Numbered from the stretch's first letter, positions 25,905 to 36,371 are shown. The stretch: 60,094 nt of DNA from SIG653 sp964509125 (GCA_964509125.1 CAZDVZ010000006.1:1-60094), one strand, 5' to 3'. Notes: generated by a model from the sequence alone, not told the origin. Numbers and translations: made by a program.

Positions 25905-28118
25905 ATGGCAAAAAGAAAAAAGCCAATGCCAAAGGCGGTTGAGCCTGCGGCGCAAAATATAGAAGTTACAGAGGTTTTGGAGAAAAATTTTATGCCCTAC
26001 GCAATGAGTGTTATTATCTCCAGAGCTATACCTGAAATAGATGGATTTAAGCCTTCTCAAAGGAAAATACTTTATACTATGTATAAAAAAGGACTTTTAG
26101 GGGGAGCTTTTGCAAAATCCGCCATTGTTTCGGGCGCAGCCATGGTGTATAATCCTCACGGAGATGCGGCGAATTACGAAACCATGGTAAGACTTACAAG
26201 AGGAAGAGAATCTTTGCTTCACCCATTTGTAGATTCTAAAGGAACATTTGGAAAGCATTATTCTGATACCCCATGTGCCGCTTCACGATATACTGAAGTG
26301 AGGCTTATGAAAATTTGCGAAGAGATATTCGGCGGTATTGACCGTGATTCTGTAGACTTTGTACCGAATTTTGACAATACTGATACGGAACCGACTATTT
26401 TACCTGTCAGTTTTCCGAATGTTTTGGTGTCACCAAATTCCGGTATAGCGGTAAGTCTTGCAAGTAATATATGCTCGTTTAATTTAGGCGAAGTATGTGA
26501 TGTGACTACCGCGTATTTGAAAAACAATAAAATTACAGTGGATGAAGTGCTTGACATTTTAAAAGCACCCGATTTTTCCACGGGCGGACTTCTCATATAT
26601 GACAGGGAAAAATTGAAGGAAATTTATAAAACCGGAAAAGGAAGCTTTAAGGTAAGATCGAAATATACCTTTGATTCCGCGTATAACTGTATTGAAGTTA
26701 CAGAAATTCCCTATACTACAACTGTGGAAAAAATCAGAGATTCAATTGTTGCCCTTGTGAAAAAAGGTGCGGTTCGCGACATTACCGATGTCCGCGACGA
26801 AATTGATATTAATGGACTTAAGCTTACTATTGATTTGAAAAAGGGCGTAAACCCCGAAAAAATAATGGCTAAGTTGTTTAAGTCAACACCTCTTGAAGAT
26901 TCTTTCCCTTGTAATTTTAATGTGCTTGTTGGTGGAGTACCACGACTTATGGGCATAATCGACATACTTGAAGAGTGGTGCGCCTTCCGCGAAGAATGCT
27001 TGCGCAGAGAGTTCCTTTTTGAGCTGAATAAAAAACGCGAAAAACTTCATCTGCTTTTGGGACTTAAGGAAATTCTTCTTGATATTGATAAAGCCATAAG
27101 GATCGTAAGAAATACAGAAGACGATTCGGATGTCGTCCCAAATTTAATGGCGGGTTTTGGCATCGACAAAGTACAAGCGGAGTACGTTGCGGAAATAAAA
27201 CTGCGTAACTTAAACAAACAGTACATTTTAAAACGTCTTGAAGAAATTGAAGATCTGCAAAAACGTATTGAAGAATTGAACGAACTTTTGGATTCTCCGA
27301 AGAAAATAAGACAGTACATTATTAAACAGCTTAAACGCATTAAAGAAAAATACGCAATCCCACGTCGTACGCTTTTCCTTACCGATGTGGAGGAATATGT
27401 GGAAACCATCGAGGAGGTTCCGGATTACCCTGTGGTTATGTTTCTTTCGAAAGAGGGATATTTCAAAAAATGCACCCCTGCTTCTCTCAGGGGAAATGAT
27501 GTTCAAAGCTACAAAGAAGGAGACGAGCTGCTTTATACAAAAGAGACGACAAACAGAGCGAGCCTTATTTTCTTTACTTCCAAAGCGCAGGTTTATAAAT
27601 CCCGCATGAGTGATTTTACAGAGGTAAAGGCGTCTGCTTTGGGAGATTATATCCCTTCTGTTCTTAACTTTGATGAAAATGAAAAAGTGGTTGCAGGTTT
27701 TTGTTTGGATAGCTATGACGGATCATATGTTTTGTTTTTTGAAAACGGAAAAGCGGTACGTATTCCTGCAAAATCCTATGAAACCAAGCTTAATCGCAAA
27801 AAACTATCATCTGCGTTTTATGATGGCTCTCCCGCTGTTGCAATTTATCAATGCGGCGTTGCAAAGGAATATTTAATGCTGTCAAGCGGTGGAAAAGCTC
27901 TTTTGGTAAAGGAAAAACAAATTGTCCAAAAGCTTACAAGATCATCCATGGGAGCTTCTGTAATGACTCTTAAGGCAGGTCAAGTTGTGGAGAGCGTAAC
28001 TCCTTATGATCCGGAAACAAAAAAACTTTTAAAAGAGTCGAAATACAGGAAAACTAATTTGCCTTCGGCGGGCGCTACATTTGAAGAGATAGAGGGCAAA
28101 CAGCAAACATTGTTTTAG
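25905..28118 (+). CDS. parC: Type IIA DNA topoisomerase, cleavage (A) subunit, topoisomerase IV-like
   Basis: 737 residues. The winged-helix cleavage domain carries the catalytic Tyr in AASRYTEVRL (Y129), after KPSQRKILYTM and NPHGDAANYE. A long coiled-coil stretch (about 430-480) and a short beta-pinwheel domain follow. No GyrA box (QRRGGxG) is visible, favouring topoisomerase IV over gyrase. The usual QGNFG motif reads SKGTFGK. Together with ParE it would decatenate or relax DNA. Separated from parE by a 400-bp stretch with a broken LRR gene. Confidence 0.85.
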   Translation: MAKRKKPMPKAVEPAAQNIEVTEVLEKNFMPYAMSVIISRAIPEIDGFKPSQRKILYTMYKKGLLGGAFAKSAIVSGAAMVYNPHGDAANYETMVRLTRGRESLLHPFVDSKGTFGKHYSDTPCAASRYTEVRLMKICEEIFGGIDRDSVDFVPNFDNTDTEPTILPVSFPNVLVSPNSGIAVSLASNICSFNLGEVCDVTTAYLKNNKITVDEVLDILKAPDFSTGGLLIYDREKLKEIYKTGKGSFKVRSKYTFDSAYNCIEVTEIPYTTTVEKIRDSIVALVKKGAVRDITDVRDEIDINGLKLTIDLKKGVNPEKIMAKLFKSTPLEDSFPCNFNVLVGGVPRLMGIIDILEEWCAFREECLRREFLFELNKKREKLHLLLGLKEILLDIDKAIRIVRNTEDDSDVVPNLMAGFGIDKVQAEYVAEIKLRNLNKQYILKRLEEIEDLQKRIEELNELLDSPKKIRQYIIKQLKRIKEKYAIPRRTLFLTDVEEYVETIEEVPDYPVVMFLSKEGYFKKCTPASLRGNDVQSYKEGDELLYTKETTNRASLIFFTSKAQVYKSRMSDFTEVKASALGDYIPSVLNFDENEKVVAGFCLDSYDGSYVLFFENGKAVRIPAKSYETKLNRKKLSSAFYDGSPAVAIYQCGVAKEYLMLSSGGKALLVKEKQIVQKLTRSSMGASVMTLKAGQVVESVTPYDPETKKLLKESKYRKTNLPSAGATFEEIEGKQQTLF

Positions 28119-28135
28119 AGTGAAAGGAAAATGTT

Positions 28136-29134
28136 TTGACTGATAACATATCTACTAAAAGTAAAAACAAAAAATGTGTTTTATATATGGTTGTGGTAAT
28201 TGGAGTGGCAACATATGCCGCCGCTTCTAAGGATATTCTGCTTACCATAGCTTCGGCGTTGGTTTCGGGAGGCTTTTTTGCCGCGGTTTGCTTGTGCAAT
28301 TTTAACCTTTTGACCATTGTTCCAATGTTCATCATACCGCCTGTGGGCGTTTATTTTGCAACGGGCGATTTGATTCTTTCATTTATGTCGCTTTCGTTTT
28401 TGCCTGTGGGCGTTGCAGTTTACTACAGTATAAAAAAGAATCTTTCACGTTCTCAGACTATTGTGAGAAGTATGATTTCCATGCTTGTTTTTTATGCTAT
28501 TGTTTATTCTGCTTACATTGTAAAGATTTTTGGTGCTTTAACATTCGATAATATAAAATTGTATATTGATTTAAATTTCGAACTCTTACGTCAATATATG
28601 AATTATGTAAAGCAGATATATATTGAAAACGGCATGGATGCAGAGACGTATTTTTCATATGAGCTTATTGAAGAAGCGATTCTTTCTCTCAAACTGTCGC
28701 TGTTGGGGTATGTTCTTGCTTTGTTTGGAATTTGTTCCTTTGCTTCGACGGCTATTGCTAAGAAAGCGTCAGCAGCTTTCGGAGCTTTCCCGGAAAAAAT
28801 GGGTGAATGGAAGTTCGTGCTTTCCAAAATCGGAGCATGGGTTTTTATCTTTGCATATATTGCCGGCGGATTGTATTCGGCGGATACGGAAGGTTTATAT
28901 CTCCCATTTGCCATAAACAGCATTTGCGTTTGTATGTTTCCGGCGGTGCTTTATATGGCCGGGGCCAAATTAAAAAGCAAGCTTCGTGCGGGTGCGGGCG
29001 TTAGCTTTATAATTATGGCATCAATACTTCTTGCGTTGTTTGGTTCTTTTGTTGTTTTGATTTTAATGATAGTGGGGCTTTATTCAACGCTGACTTATCA
29101 AAATAATACTTCTTCTGAAATTGAACAAAAATAA
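28136..29134 (+). CDS. YybS-like DUF2232 membrane protein
   Basis: 332 residues with about eight membrane helices and a cytoplasmic Lys-rich N-terminus. The sequence alone is poorly conserved; the call rests on length, topology and position directly before gdpP-rplI-dnaB, which matches yybS-yybT-rplI-dnaC of Bacillus. Function is unknown. The start is TTG at 28136 with AAAGG 8 nt upstream. It lies 17 bp after parC. Confidence 0.7.
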   Translation: MTDNISTKSKNKKCVLYMVVVIGVATYAAASKDILLTIASALVSGGFFAAVCLCNFNLLTIVPMFIIPPVGVYFATGDLILSFMSLSFLPVGVAVYYSIKKNLSRSQTIVRSMISMLVFYAIVYSAYIVKIFGALTFDNIKLYIDLNFELLRQYMNYVKQIYIENGMDAETYFSYELIEEAILSLKLSLLGYVLALFGICSFASTAIAKKASAAFGAFPEKMGEWKFVLSKIGAWVFIFAYIAGGLYSADTEGLYLPFAINSICVCMFPAVLYMAGAKLKSKLRAGAGVSFIIMASILLALFGSFVVLILMIVGLYSTLTYQNNTSSEIEQK

Positions 29135-29150
29135 AGACGGAGAATCTATC

Positions 29151-31124
29151 ATGGGAAATTTAAAAAATAAATTCTCTCCGGAAAAAATAAATATAGTAGG
29201 TTTGCTTATCGTTCTTCTTGTAATATCTTCTACGGCATCGTTGGTAAATCCGTTGTTCGGAGTGTTTTGCTTTGTAATTACATTTGTATCAGTGGCCGTT
29301 TCTTCCTTTGTTCTTTTGTTTTTGAGGAAAAAGATCGATATGGAAGGCAGAGAAAGCTTTAATGCTAAATTTGTGGGGATAAGCGGGGATGTTTTTCTTG
29401 TAGTTGGAGAAGATGATAAGATTATATGGCACGGAGGCGCTTTTGAGAAATATTTTAAAAGTAAAATGATGTCCACTTCGTCTTTAAGCAAAATTACAGA
29501 TGATGCCATATCAGCACCTGTGTTTTTTGATCATATAAAGGCAAACGGAAACGAGCCGGTTATTTTGGCTGTTGACAGCACTATTTTCAGCGCAAGAGCT
29601 TTTGAAGAAAAATTTATGGGCAAAAAGGTTTTGTGTGTGGTTTTTGTAGATTCAACCGAGCTTCAAAACACAAATGCGCTTTTAAAGTCCAGAGATCTTG
29701 CTGTTGCATACGCAATGATCGATAACGCTTCCGAGGCTATGGTTTATGTAACCGAAAGAAGCCGTGAGGCGTCATTAAAAATCTCAACGGAGCTTCATGC
29801 TTGGGTACAGTCTGTAAAGGGAATAATCAGAGAATACGACAGAGATAAATATATAATATTTTTCGAGTCAAGACATCTTCAAGGACTGATAAAAGACCGT
29901 TTTTCTTTTATGGATAACATAAATGCGGCGCCTGCAGATGCTTTTGAAATAAATTTAACACTTTCTATGGGTGTCGCTTATGTTGAGGGTACGCTGGAAG
30001 AAAAGGAAGAAGCAGCGAAAAATGCATTGGAGCTTGCTCTCCAGAGAGGTGGAGCTCAAACAGCGGTTAAAACAAAAGAGGGAACGTACAATTTCGGCGG
30101 AAGGGTGAGATCCGTTAAAAAACAAACAAAGATACGTTCCAGAGTTGTTGCAAATAAACTTATCTCTATGCTGTATGATTCATCCAATGTTATTATAATG
30201 GGGCATAAGGATGCGGATTTTGACAGCATCGCTTCTTGTGTCGGACTTGCCCGACTTTGCCTGTACTGTGGTGTTAAGGTGAATGTTGTTGTGGATTTTG
30301 AAGACAAAGATGTTCTTTCAGCCATAGAACATTTAAACAGCGAAGTGTATTCAAATATTTTTGTTGACAGTATTACAGGACAAGATCTTTTGACGCCGGG
30401 AACATTGGTTATTCTTTCGGACGTAAGTAATCCGATAATTTTTGAATGTCCGGAGATCGTTGAAAACGCTGAGAAGTTTGCGGTTATCGACCATCATAGA
30501 CAGGGAAAAGAATTTGATAAAAAGCCTGATATATCATATATTGAGCCTACGGCATCTTCTGCTTCAGAACTTGTTTGTGAGATACTTGAACAAATATTGC
30601 CTCCTGAAGTAACATTGAAAGAAGAAGCAGATATTCTTTATGCGGGAATGCTTTTGGACACACAAGCCTTTTCCAGAAATACCGGTGTTCGTACATTCGG
30701 CGCGGCGATCTTTCTTAGCAATGCGGGCGGAAGCCTTGAAAGAGGGAAAGATATGCTGAAAGCCAAGGCTTCGGAGTACAAAAAACTTGCATCTATCCAG
30801 TCCGGGGTTAGCGTTTTTAAATCTGTGTATGCGATCACTGTTTACGAAAGCGATGAAGGTGATGACAACAGTCGTGTTATTGCCGCAAAGGCGGCAGATA
30901 GCCTTTTGGGAATAGAAGGAATAAAAGCCTCTTTTGTTTTAACTGCAGTTGGAGAAGGTATTCACATATCAGCTCGTTCGGATGGATCCGTAAATGTTGC
31001 TTTGATATTAGAAAAAATAGGTGGCGGCGGTCATTTTAATATGGCGGGAGCACGTCTTGAAAACATTAGCATGGATAATGCGGTTTTAGAGCTTAAAGAT
31101 GCCATTGAAAAATTTGAAAAATAA
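29151..31124 (+). CDS. gdpP: Cyclic-di-AMP phosphodiesterase GdpP (YybT)
   Basis: 657 residues. Two N-terminal membrane helices, a PAS-like region (about 75-140), a degenerate GGDEF domain, then a DHH/DHHA1 catalytic unit: GHKDADFDS near residue 345, SDVSNP, DHHRQGK and GGGGHFNMAG at the end. It hydrolyses c-di-AMP to pApA, setting the level of a messenger that controls potassium uptake and wall homeostasis. The ATG at 29151 with GGAG 8 nt upstream is chosen over an in-frame TTG at 29121 inside the previous gene. Confidence 0.94.
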   Translation: MGNLKNKFSPEKINIVGLLIVLLVISSTASLVNPLFGVFCFVITFVSVAVSSFVLLFLRKKIDMEGRESFNAKFVGISGDVFLVVGEDDKIIWHGGAFEKYFKSKMMSTSSLSKITDDAISAPVFFDHIKANGNEPVILAVDSTIFSARAFEEKFMGKKVLCVVFVDSTELQNTNALLKSRDLAVAYAMIDNASEAMVYVTERSREASLKISTELHAWVQSVKGIIREYDRDKYIIFFESRHLQGLIKDRFSFMDNINAAPADAFEINLTLSMGVAYVEGTLEEKEEAAKNALELALQRGGAQTAVKTKEGTYNFGGRVRSVKKQTKIRSRVVANKLISMLYDSSNVIIMGHKDADFDSIASCVGLARLCLYCGVKVNVVVDFEDKDVLSAIEHLNSEVYSNIFVDSITGQDLLTPGTLVILSDVSNPIIFECPEIVENAEKFAVIDHHRQGKEFDKKPDISYIEPTASSASELVCEILEQILPPEVTLKEEADILYAGMLLDTQAFSRNTGVRTFGAAIFLSNAGGSLERGKDMLKAKASEYKKLASIQSGVSVFKSVYAITVYESDEGDDNSRVIAAKAADSLLGIEGIKASFVLTAVGEGIHISARSDGSVNVALILEKIGGGGHFNMAGARLENISMDNAVLELKDAIEKFEK

Positions 31125-31143
31125 TATTTAAGGAGAATAGTTC

Positions 31144-31587
31144 ATGAAGGTGTTATTGCTTGAAGATGTTAAATCTCAAGGAAAAAAAGGAGAGATAATA
31201 AACGTATCTGATGGATACGCGAAAAATTTTCTTTTTCCTCGAAATTTGGCAAAAGAGGCTACACAGCAGGTAATTAACGAAGCAAAAGCAAAAAGCAATT
31301 CTGCAAACTTTAAAAAGGAAACAGAACGCAAAGCAGCTCTTGAATTGGCTGAACGTATTAACGGTTCTGTTATAGTTTTTAAAACAACAGGTGGTGCAGA
31401 CGGCAGATTGTACGGTGCTGTAACGTCTAAGGATATATCAGATAAAATTGCAGAACAGCTTAATATTACCGTTGATAAAAAGAAAGTGGTTTTAAGCGAC
31501 AATATAAAAAGAACGGGAGAATATACTGTTAAACTCAAGCTTTATCCCGAGGTAAGTGCGGAGCTCAAAATAATTGTAGAAGCATAA
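31144..31587 (+). CDS. rplI: 50S ribosomal protein L9
   Basis: 147 residues, the normal length. The N-terminal domain has the L9 signature MKVLLLEDVKSQGKKGEI and NVSDGYAKNFLFPRNLA; a long helix and C-terminal domain with GRLYGAVTSKDI follow. It binds 23S rRNA at the base of the L1 stalk. AAGGAG is well spaced. Conserved place between gdpP and dnaB. Confidence 0.97.
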   Translation: MKVLLLEDVKSQGKKGEIINVSDGYAKNFLFPRNLAKEATQQVINEAKAKSNSANFKKETERKAALELAERINGSVIVFKTTGGADGRLYGAVTSKDISDKIAEQLNITVDKKKVVLSDNIKRTGEYTVKLKLYPEVSAELKIIVEA

Positions 31588-31597
31588 GGGTGTTCAT

Positions 31598-33013
31598 ATG
31601 GATTCTCAAATAACTTCATTAAAACAAATGCCATATTCTCTTGAAGCGGAGCAGGCAATTTTAGGTGCTATACTTACTAATCCTGAATTGATCGAACAGG
31701 TTCCGTATCTTAAAGCGGATGATTTTTTTCTTGATCAACATAAGGTCATTTATGAATCTATGTATGATCTTGCATCATCTTCAAAGCCAATAGATGTTGT
31801 TTTGGTTTTGGAAGCTTTGGAAAAAAGCAAACATTATGAAGGCCCTGATGCGGCAAAGTACTTAAAGCTTTTGATAGACTCATCTGCATTTTCGGGAAAT
31901 GTTGTGGAGTATGCGGACATTATCAGAGATAAATCTGTTTTAAGGAAGCTTATAGAGTCATCGCGTGCAACATCTGATGAGGCGTATTCTGGTGATGCGG
32001 ATGTGGATGTTATTCTTGATAGAGCGGAACAGCGCATTTATGAAATATCCAACGAAAAATACACCTCAAATTTTGTTCACATCAAAGAGGCGATTCGATC
32101 CAATTACGATACGTTGGGACTTTTAAGAAATAATCCCGACGCACTTGCGGGAACCAAAACAAGGTTTTCTGAACTTGATGATTATATTGTTGGAATGAAT
32201 CCGGGAGATTTAATAATTGTTGGTGCAAGGCCGGGTATGGGTAAGACCACATTTGCCATGAACTTAGCGGTGAATGTTGCAAAATCATATAGGGAGGGTG
32301 AAGCCCCTCCCGAAGTTGCTGTATTTTCTCTTGAAATGCCTCCTCAACAGCTTTCTTCCAGAATGCTTGCGGCGGAAAGTCTTGTTGATCACCATAAACT
32401 CCGTACAGGCGAGCTTTCCGACGAAGAATGGAAAAAGCTTGCAATGGGTGCATCGGTTTTAGCGAAAACAAATATACTCATAGATGAAACTTCGGATATA
32501 ACAGTTATGAGTATGAGGTCAAAGCTGAGAAAACTTAAAAATTTAAAGCTTGTAATTATTGACTATTTACAACTTATGCATTCCGATAAACATTCGGATA
32601 ACAGAGTTTTGGAGATAGGTGAAATCACGAGAGGGCTTAAACTTATGGCAAAGGATATAGGCGTTCCTATTATACTTTGTTCACAGCTTCGCCGTGAACA
32701 GTCCGCTTCCGGAGGAAGAACCGGAAAATCTTTGCCACAGCTTCACGATCTTCGAGATTCGGGTTCTATAGAGCAAGATGCAGACATTGTTCTTTTTCTC
32801 CACAGAGACAGCTATGGCCAATATGGTGAAGAGAACGGCGCCGATCCTTCCGGCGACGAAACTACAACTGCGGTTATGGGCGAAAATGAAATTGAGATAG
32901 CCAAATGTATCGTTGCTAAAAATCGTCACGGATCAACGGGTACGGTACGTCTTGCATGGCTTGCCAAAAACTATAGATTTGTTGCTTTGGAAAATCACGG
33001 AGTTGAACATTGA
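31598..33013 (+). CDS. dnaB: Replicative DNA helicase
   Basis: 471 residues. An N-terminal dimerisation domain (MPYSLEAEQAILGAIL) is followed by a RecA-like ATPase with Walker A GARPGMGKTTF, Walker B LVIIDYLQLM, CSQLRRE and the H4 DLRDSGSIEQDAD motif. It unwinds DNA at the fork as a hexamer (called DnaC in Bacillus). The end overlaps tilS by 4 nt. Confidence 0.96.
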   Translation: MDSQITSLKQMPYSLEAEQAILGAILTNPELIEQVPYLKADDFFLDQHKVIYESMYDLASSSKPIDVVLVLEALEKSKHYEGPDAAKYLKLLIDSSAFSGNVVEYADIIRDKSVLRKLIESSRATSDEAYSGDADVDVILDRAEQRIYEISNEKYTSNFVHIKEAIRSNYDTLGLLRNNPDALAGTKTRFSELDDYIVGMNPGDLIIVGARPGMGKTTFAMNLAVNVAKSYREGEAPPEVAVFSLEMPPQQLSSRMLAAESLVDHHKLRTGELSDEEWKKLAMGASVLAKTNILIDETSDITVMSMRSKLRKLKNLKLVIIDYLQLMHSDKHSDNRVLEIGEITRGLKLMAKDIGVPIILCSQLRREQSASGGRTGKSLPQLHDLRDSGSIEQDADIVLFLHRDSYGQYGEENGADPSGDETTTAVMGENEIEIAKCIVAKNRHGSTGTVRLAWLAKNYRFVALENHGVEH

Positions 33014-34341
33014 TAGTACAAAAAATAAAATCGTTTTTTGAAAAATACAATATATCCGTAAAGGGAAAAAAGCTTTGCGTTTGTCTTTCGGGCGGTGCGG
33101 ATTCAGTGGCGCTTTTGGTTTCCATGTGTTCGTTGTTGAAGGAAGAAGAGTTCTCTCTTTGCGCTGTTCATGTGAATCATCATATTAGAGGCGATGAGGC
33201 TGATAAGGATGAAAATTTCTGCCGAAAGTTGTGTAAAGAAAAGGAAATAAATCTTAATGTTGTTTCCGTTTTCGCTGCGGAAGAAGCGGAAAAAACAGGC
33301 CGTGGCTTGGAAGAAACGGCGAGAAAACTTAGATATGACGCTTTTTCAAAGTTAAAAGAAGATGAAAAAATTGACCTCTTTTTAATGGCTCATCATGCCA
33401 ATGATAGGGGAGAGACAATAGTTTTCAACATTTTAAGAGGGTGCGGCGTTTCGGGAATTATGGGAATACCGCCGGTGAGAGATTTTTATATAAGACCTCT
33501 TAGCGAATGTACAAGAGAGGAAATATTGTCGTTTCTTTCTCAAAACAACCATGTGTTTGTTCAAGACAGTACAAATTTTGATGAGAGTTATACGAGGAAT
33601 TATATAAGACACACTCTTTTTGAAGATTTTAAAAGAGTGAATCCAAACTTTCTTTCCGCGATTTTAAGACTTTCCCGATGTGCGGCACAAGATGAAGACT
33701 ATTTTAGCTGCGAGTTGGCTAAAATATCAAAAGATACAGATCTTTCTACATTACATCCGGCTTTGGCTTCAAGGGCGATATGTCGATGGTACGAAGAACA
33801 GATTCCGGGTGAAGGGTTGTCCGCTGTTCACGTTCATCGTATCATGTCATGCTTGTCGTGCTCAGAAGAAAAATGTATTGATGTTCCTTTTGGAATAAAG
33901 GCGTATGTAAAGGATGGGAAAGTGTGCTTTTCCAACGGAGAAGCTCATATACCCGAAAAGACATATCTTAATTTGGGGATAAATGTTTTTTCTTCGGATT
34001 GTAAAGTAATATTTGAAGAAAAATATACAGAAATTCTAAAATTTTCAGATAATCCATTGCAAATAGTATTAAATCGTGGTAAAATAAACGGACGGCTGTT
34101 TATGAGGCCGAGGATTGAAGGCGATTTTTTGTTTTGCCGAGGAGTAAGGCGTAGGGTAAGCCGCGAACTGATTAATTCAAAAGTTCCAAAGCATCTGCGT
34201 GATATCTTGCCCATTGTTTGCGACGATGATGGCGTTGTTTTTGTACCCTATGTTGGTGCAGATGACCGAGTTTTCTTAAGGGGATCCGTTGACGATCCCA
34301 TAACATTGACAATCGATTTGAACACGAAAGGAAACAGTTGA
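33010..34341 (+). CDS. tilS: tRNA(Ile)-lysidine synthase
   Basis: 443 residues. The PP-loop is SGGADSVALL, and HVNHHIRGDEADKDE and HHANDRGET are typical of TilS. It adds lysine to C34 of tRNA-Ile(CAU), so that it reads AUA and not AUG. It starts at TTG, overlapping the dnaB stop, with CGGAG 7 nt upstream. Directly before ftsH as in many Firmicutes; the hpt gene often found between them is absent. Confidence 0.94.
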   Translation: MIVQKIKSFFEKYNISVKGKKLCVCLSGGADSVALLVSMCSLLKEEEFSLCAVHVNHHIRGDEADKDENFCRKLCKEKEINLNVVSVFAAEEAEKTGRGLEETARKLRYDAFSKLKEDEKIDLFLMAHHANDRGETIVFNILRGCGVSGIMGIPPVRDFYIRPLSECTREEILSFLSQNNHVFVQDSTNFDESYTRNYIRHTLFEDFKRVNPNFLSAILRLSRCAAQDEDYFSCELAKISKDTDLSTLHPALASRAICRWYEEQIPGEGLSAVHVHRIMSCLSCSEEKCIDVPFGIKAYVKDGKVCFSNGEAHIPEKTYLNLGINVFSSDCKVIFEEKYTEILKFSDNPLQIVLNRGKINGRLFMRPRIEGDFLFCRGVRRRVSRELINSKVPKHLRDILPIVCDDDGVVFVPYVGADDRVFLRGSVDDPITLTIDLNTKGNS

Positions 34342-36371
34342 TGAAAGGAAGCCTTAAGACTTTAATTTTTTATGTTTTGTTTATAGGTGTCATTTTTGCC
34401 ATAGCCGTTGGGCTTATGGGAACAGAACCACCTGATAAAAAAGTTTACAGCGACATTTTAGCTTATTTTGAAAATGAAGAGGTTGCATCTTTTACCGTTG
34501 ATGCAACGGGCTTGTTAGAGATTACGTTTAAAAACGAAGAAGTTCTCGAATATCAGCTTTACGATGTTATGATGTTTAAAGAGGATCTAACCGCAAACGG
34601 GTATTTAGAGGGCGTTGAGTATGATTTCGTAGTGGAAGAAGCAGTACCTTGGTGGGTATCGTTCTTGCCGTATATCATTGTAATAGTAATCCTTATTGCC
34701 GCATGGGCGTTTTTCATTAACAAAGTTTCCAAGGGTACGACAGCTTCTACGGGAGGCGGTGGTGCCGGAGGTGGGCTTGGCGGCAGAATGAACAGTTTTA
34801 CAAAAGCCAGAACCAAATTGGGGTCAAACGAAAAAGAAAAGGTAACATTTAAAGATGTTGCCGGCGCAGATGAAGAGAAAGAAGAATTAAAAGAAATTGT
34901 AGATTTTCTTAAGGCTCCCGACAAATTTGCTGCTTTGGGTGCAAAGATACCAAAAGGAGTTCTTCTTATGGGCTCACCCGGTACAGGTAAAACTCTTTTA
35001 GCAAAAGCTGTTGCGGGTGAAGCAGGTGTTCCTTTTTATTCAATTTCCGGCTCAGACTTTGTAGAAATGTATGTTGGCGTTGGAGCATCTCGTGTTCGTG
35101 ATCTTTTTGAAACTGCAAAAAAATCTGCACCTTGCATCATATTTATAGATGAAATTGATGCTGTCGGAAGACATAGAGGCGCAGGTTGGGGCGGCGGTCA
35201 TGATGAAAGAGAACAGACGTTAAATCAGCTTTTGGTCGAAATGGATGGTTTTGGAGGTCAGGGCGGCATAATCGTTATTGCTGCCACAAACAGACCCGAC
35301 ATTTTAGATCCGGCACTTTTAAGACCGGGTAGGTTTGATAGACAGATCGCTGTTAATGCTCCCGATATAAAAGGCAGGGAAGAAATATTAAAAGTACACG
35401 CAAGAAATAAAAAGTTTGAAGAAGGTGTAAGCTTTACAGATATTGCGAGGGCGACTGCCGGATTTACAGGAGCTGATCTTGCAAATGTTCTCAACGAAGC
35501 GGCACTTCTTGCCGTCAGAAAAGGTAAGTCTCTTATAGGAATGTCCGATATGGAAGAGGCAATAATCAAAGTAATGGTTGGCCCTCAAAAGAAGTCAAGA
35601 GCAATGAAGGAATCGGAAAAACGTGCAACTGCTTATCATGAAGCGGGTCATGCTATTGTAACAAAGTTTCTTGATACTCAAAATCCTGTGCAGCAGATTT
35701 CAATAATTCCCAGCGGAAGAGCATTGGGGTATACTTTATCTCCGCCGACGGAGGATAAATACAGTGTATATAAACAAGAGTTGAAAGAGGAAATTTCAAT
35801 GCTTTTGGGCGGAAGGGTTGCAGAGGCATTGATTTTGAAGGATATATCCGGCGGCGCTTCAAATGACATTCAAAGAGCAACAGAGATTGCCAGAAAGATG
35901 GTGACGCAGCTTGGAATGAGTGATGAACTCGGCCCGATTGTTTTCGGCACAGGACATGATGAAGTGTTCCTCGGTAAAGATTTTTCAAACGGAAGAAACT
36001 ACAGCGAAGCAATTGCTGCAAAAATTGATAAGGAAATACATGATATCATATCGGAAGCATATGGTGTTGCGGAAAAAATACTAACGGAGCATATGGATAA
36101 ACTCCACTTCATCGCTGAATATCTTACCAAAAATGAAATTATGGATGGTGAGCAATTTGAGCGTTCGTTTGATGAAGATGCGTCCTTTGAAGTTCTTGAT
36201 GAAATAAAAGCGAGAAAAGAAGAAAAAAGCCGCTTGGAAAACGAAAAAAGAGCCGAAGAACGATCAGCAGAAAAAGAGGCAGAATCTAAGAAAGCAATAT
36301 ATGAAGATGTTGATGACGAAGAAACGAAAAAAACTTCGGACAACGAGTCGTCAAACGAAAAAAGCGAATAA
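34341..36371 (+). CDS. ftsH: ATP-dependent zinc metalloprotease FtsH
   Basis: 676 residues. Two membrane helices flank a short extracytoplasmic domain, then a Gly-rich linker, AAA+ module (Walker A GSPGTGKT, Walker B IIFIDEIDAVG, SRH near RPGRFDRQ) and a peptidase domain with YHEAGHA zinc motif and the third ligand region later. A Glu/Lys-rich charged tail ends the chain. It degrades unassembled membrane proteins and regulatory proteins. The ATG shares one base with the tilS stop; GAAAGGA is 8 nt upstream. Confidence 0.97.
   Translation: MKGSLKTLIFYVLFIGVIFAIAVGLMGTEPPDKKVYSDILAYFENEEVASFTVDATGLLEITFKNEEVLEYQLYDVMMFKEDLTANGYLEGVEYDFVVEEAVPWWVSFLPYIIVIVILIAAWAFFINKVSKGTTASTGGGGAGGGLGGRMNSFTKARTKLGSNEKEKVTFKDVAGADEEKEELKEIVDFLKAPDKFAALGAKIPKGVLLMGSPGTGKTLLAKAVAGEAGVPFYSISGSDFVEMYVGVGASRVRDLFETAKKSAPCIIFIDEIDAVGRHRGAGWGGGHDEREQTLNQLLVEMDGFGGQGGIIVIAATNRPDILDPALLRPGRFDRQIAVNAPDIKGREEILKVHARNKKFEEGVSFTDIARATAGFTGADLANVLNEAALLAVRKGKSLIGMSDMEEAIIKVMVGPQKKSRAMKESEKRATAYHEAGHAIVTKFLDTQNPVQQISIIPSGRALGYTLSPPTEDKYSVYKQELKEEISMLLGGRVAEALILKDISGGASNDIQRATEIARKMVTQLGMSDELGPIVFGTGHDEVFLGKDFSNGRNYSEAIAAKIDKEIHDIISEAYGVAEKILTEHMDKLHFIAEYLTKNEIMDGEQFERSFDEDASFEVLDEIKARKEEKSRLENEKRAEERSAEKEAESKKAIYEDVDDEETKKTSDNESSNEKSE

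Noticed and set aside
29084..29509. Minus-strand frames inside gdpP and the other large genes
   Set aside because: Shadow frames without RBS or recognisable domains, fully covered by well-supported genes.
34339..34341. Missing hpt gene between tilS and ftsH as an anomaly
   Set aside because: tilS-ftsH without hpt is common enough; the genes overlap by one base with no sign of deletion.
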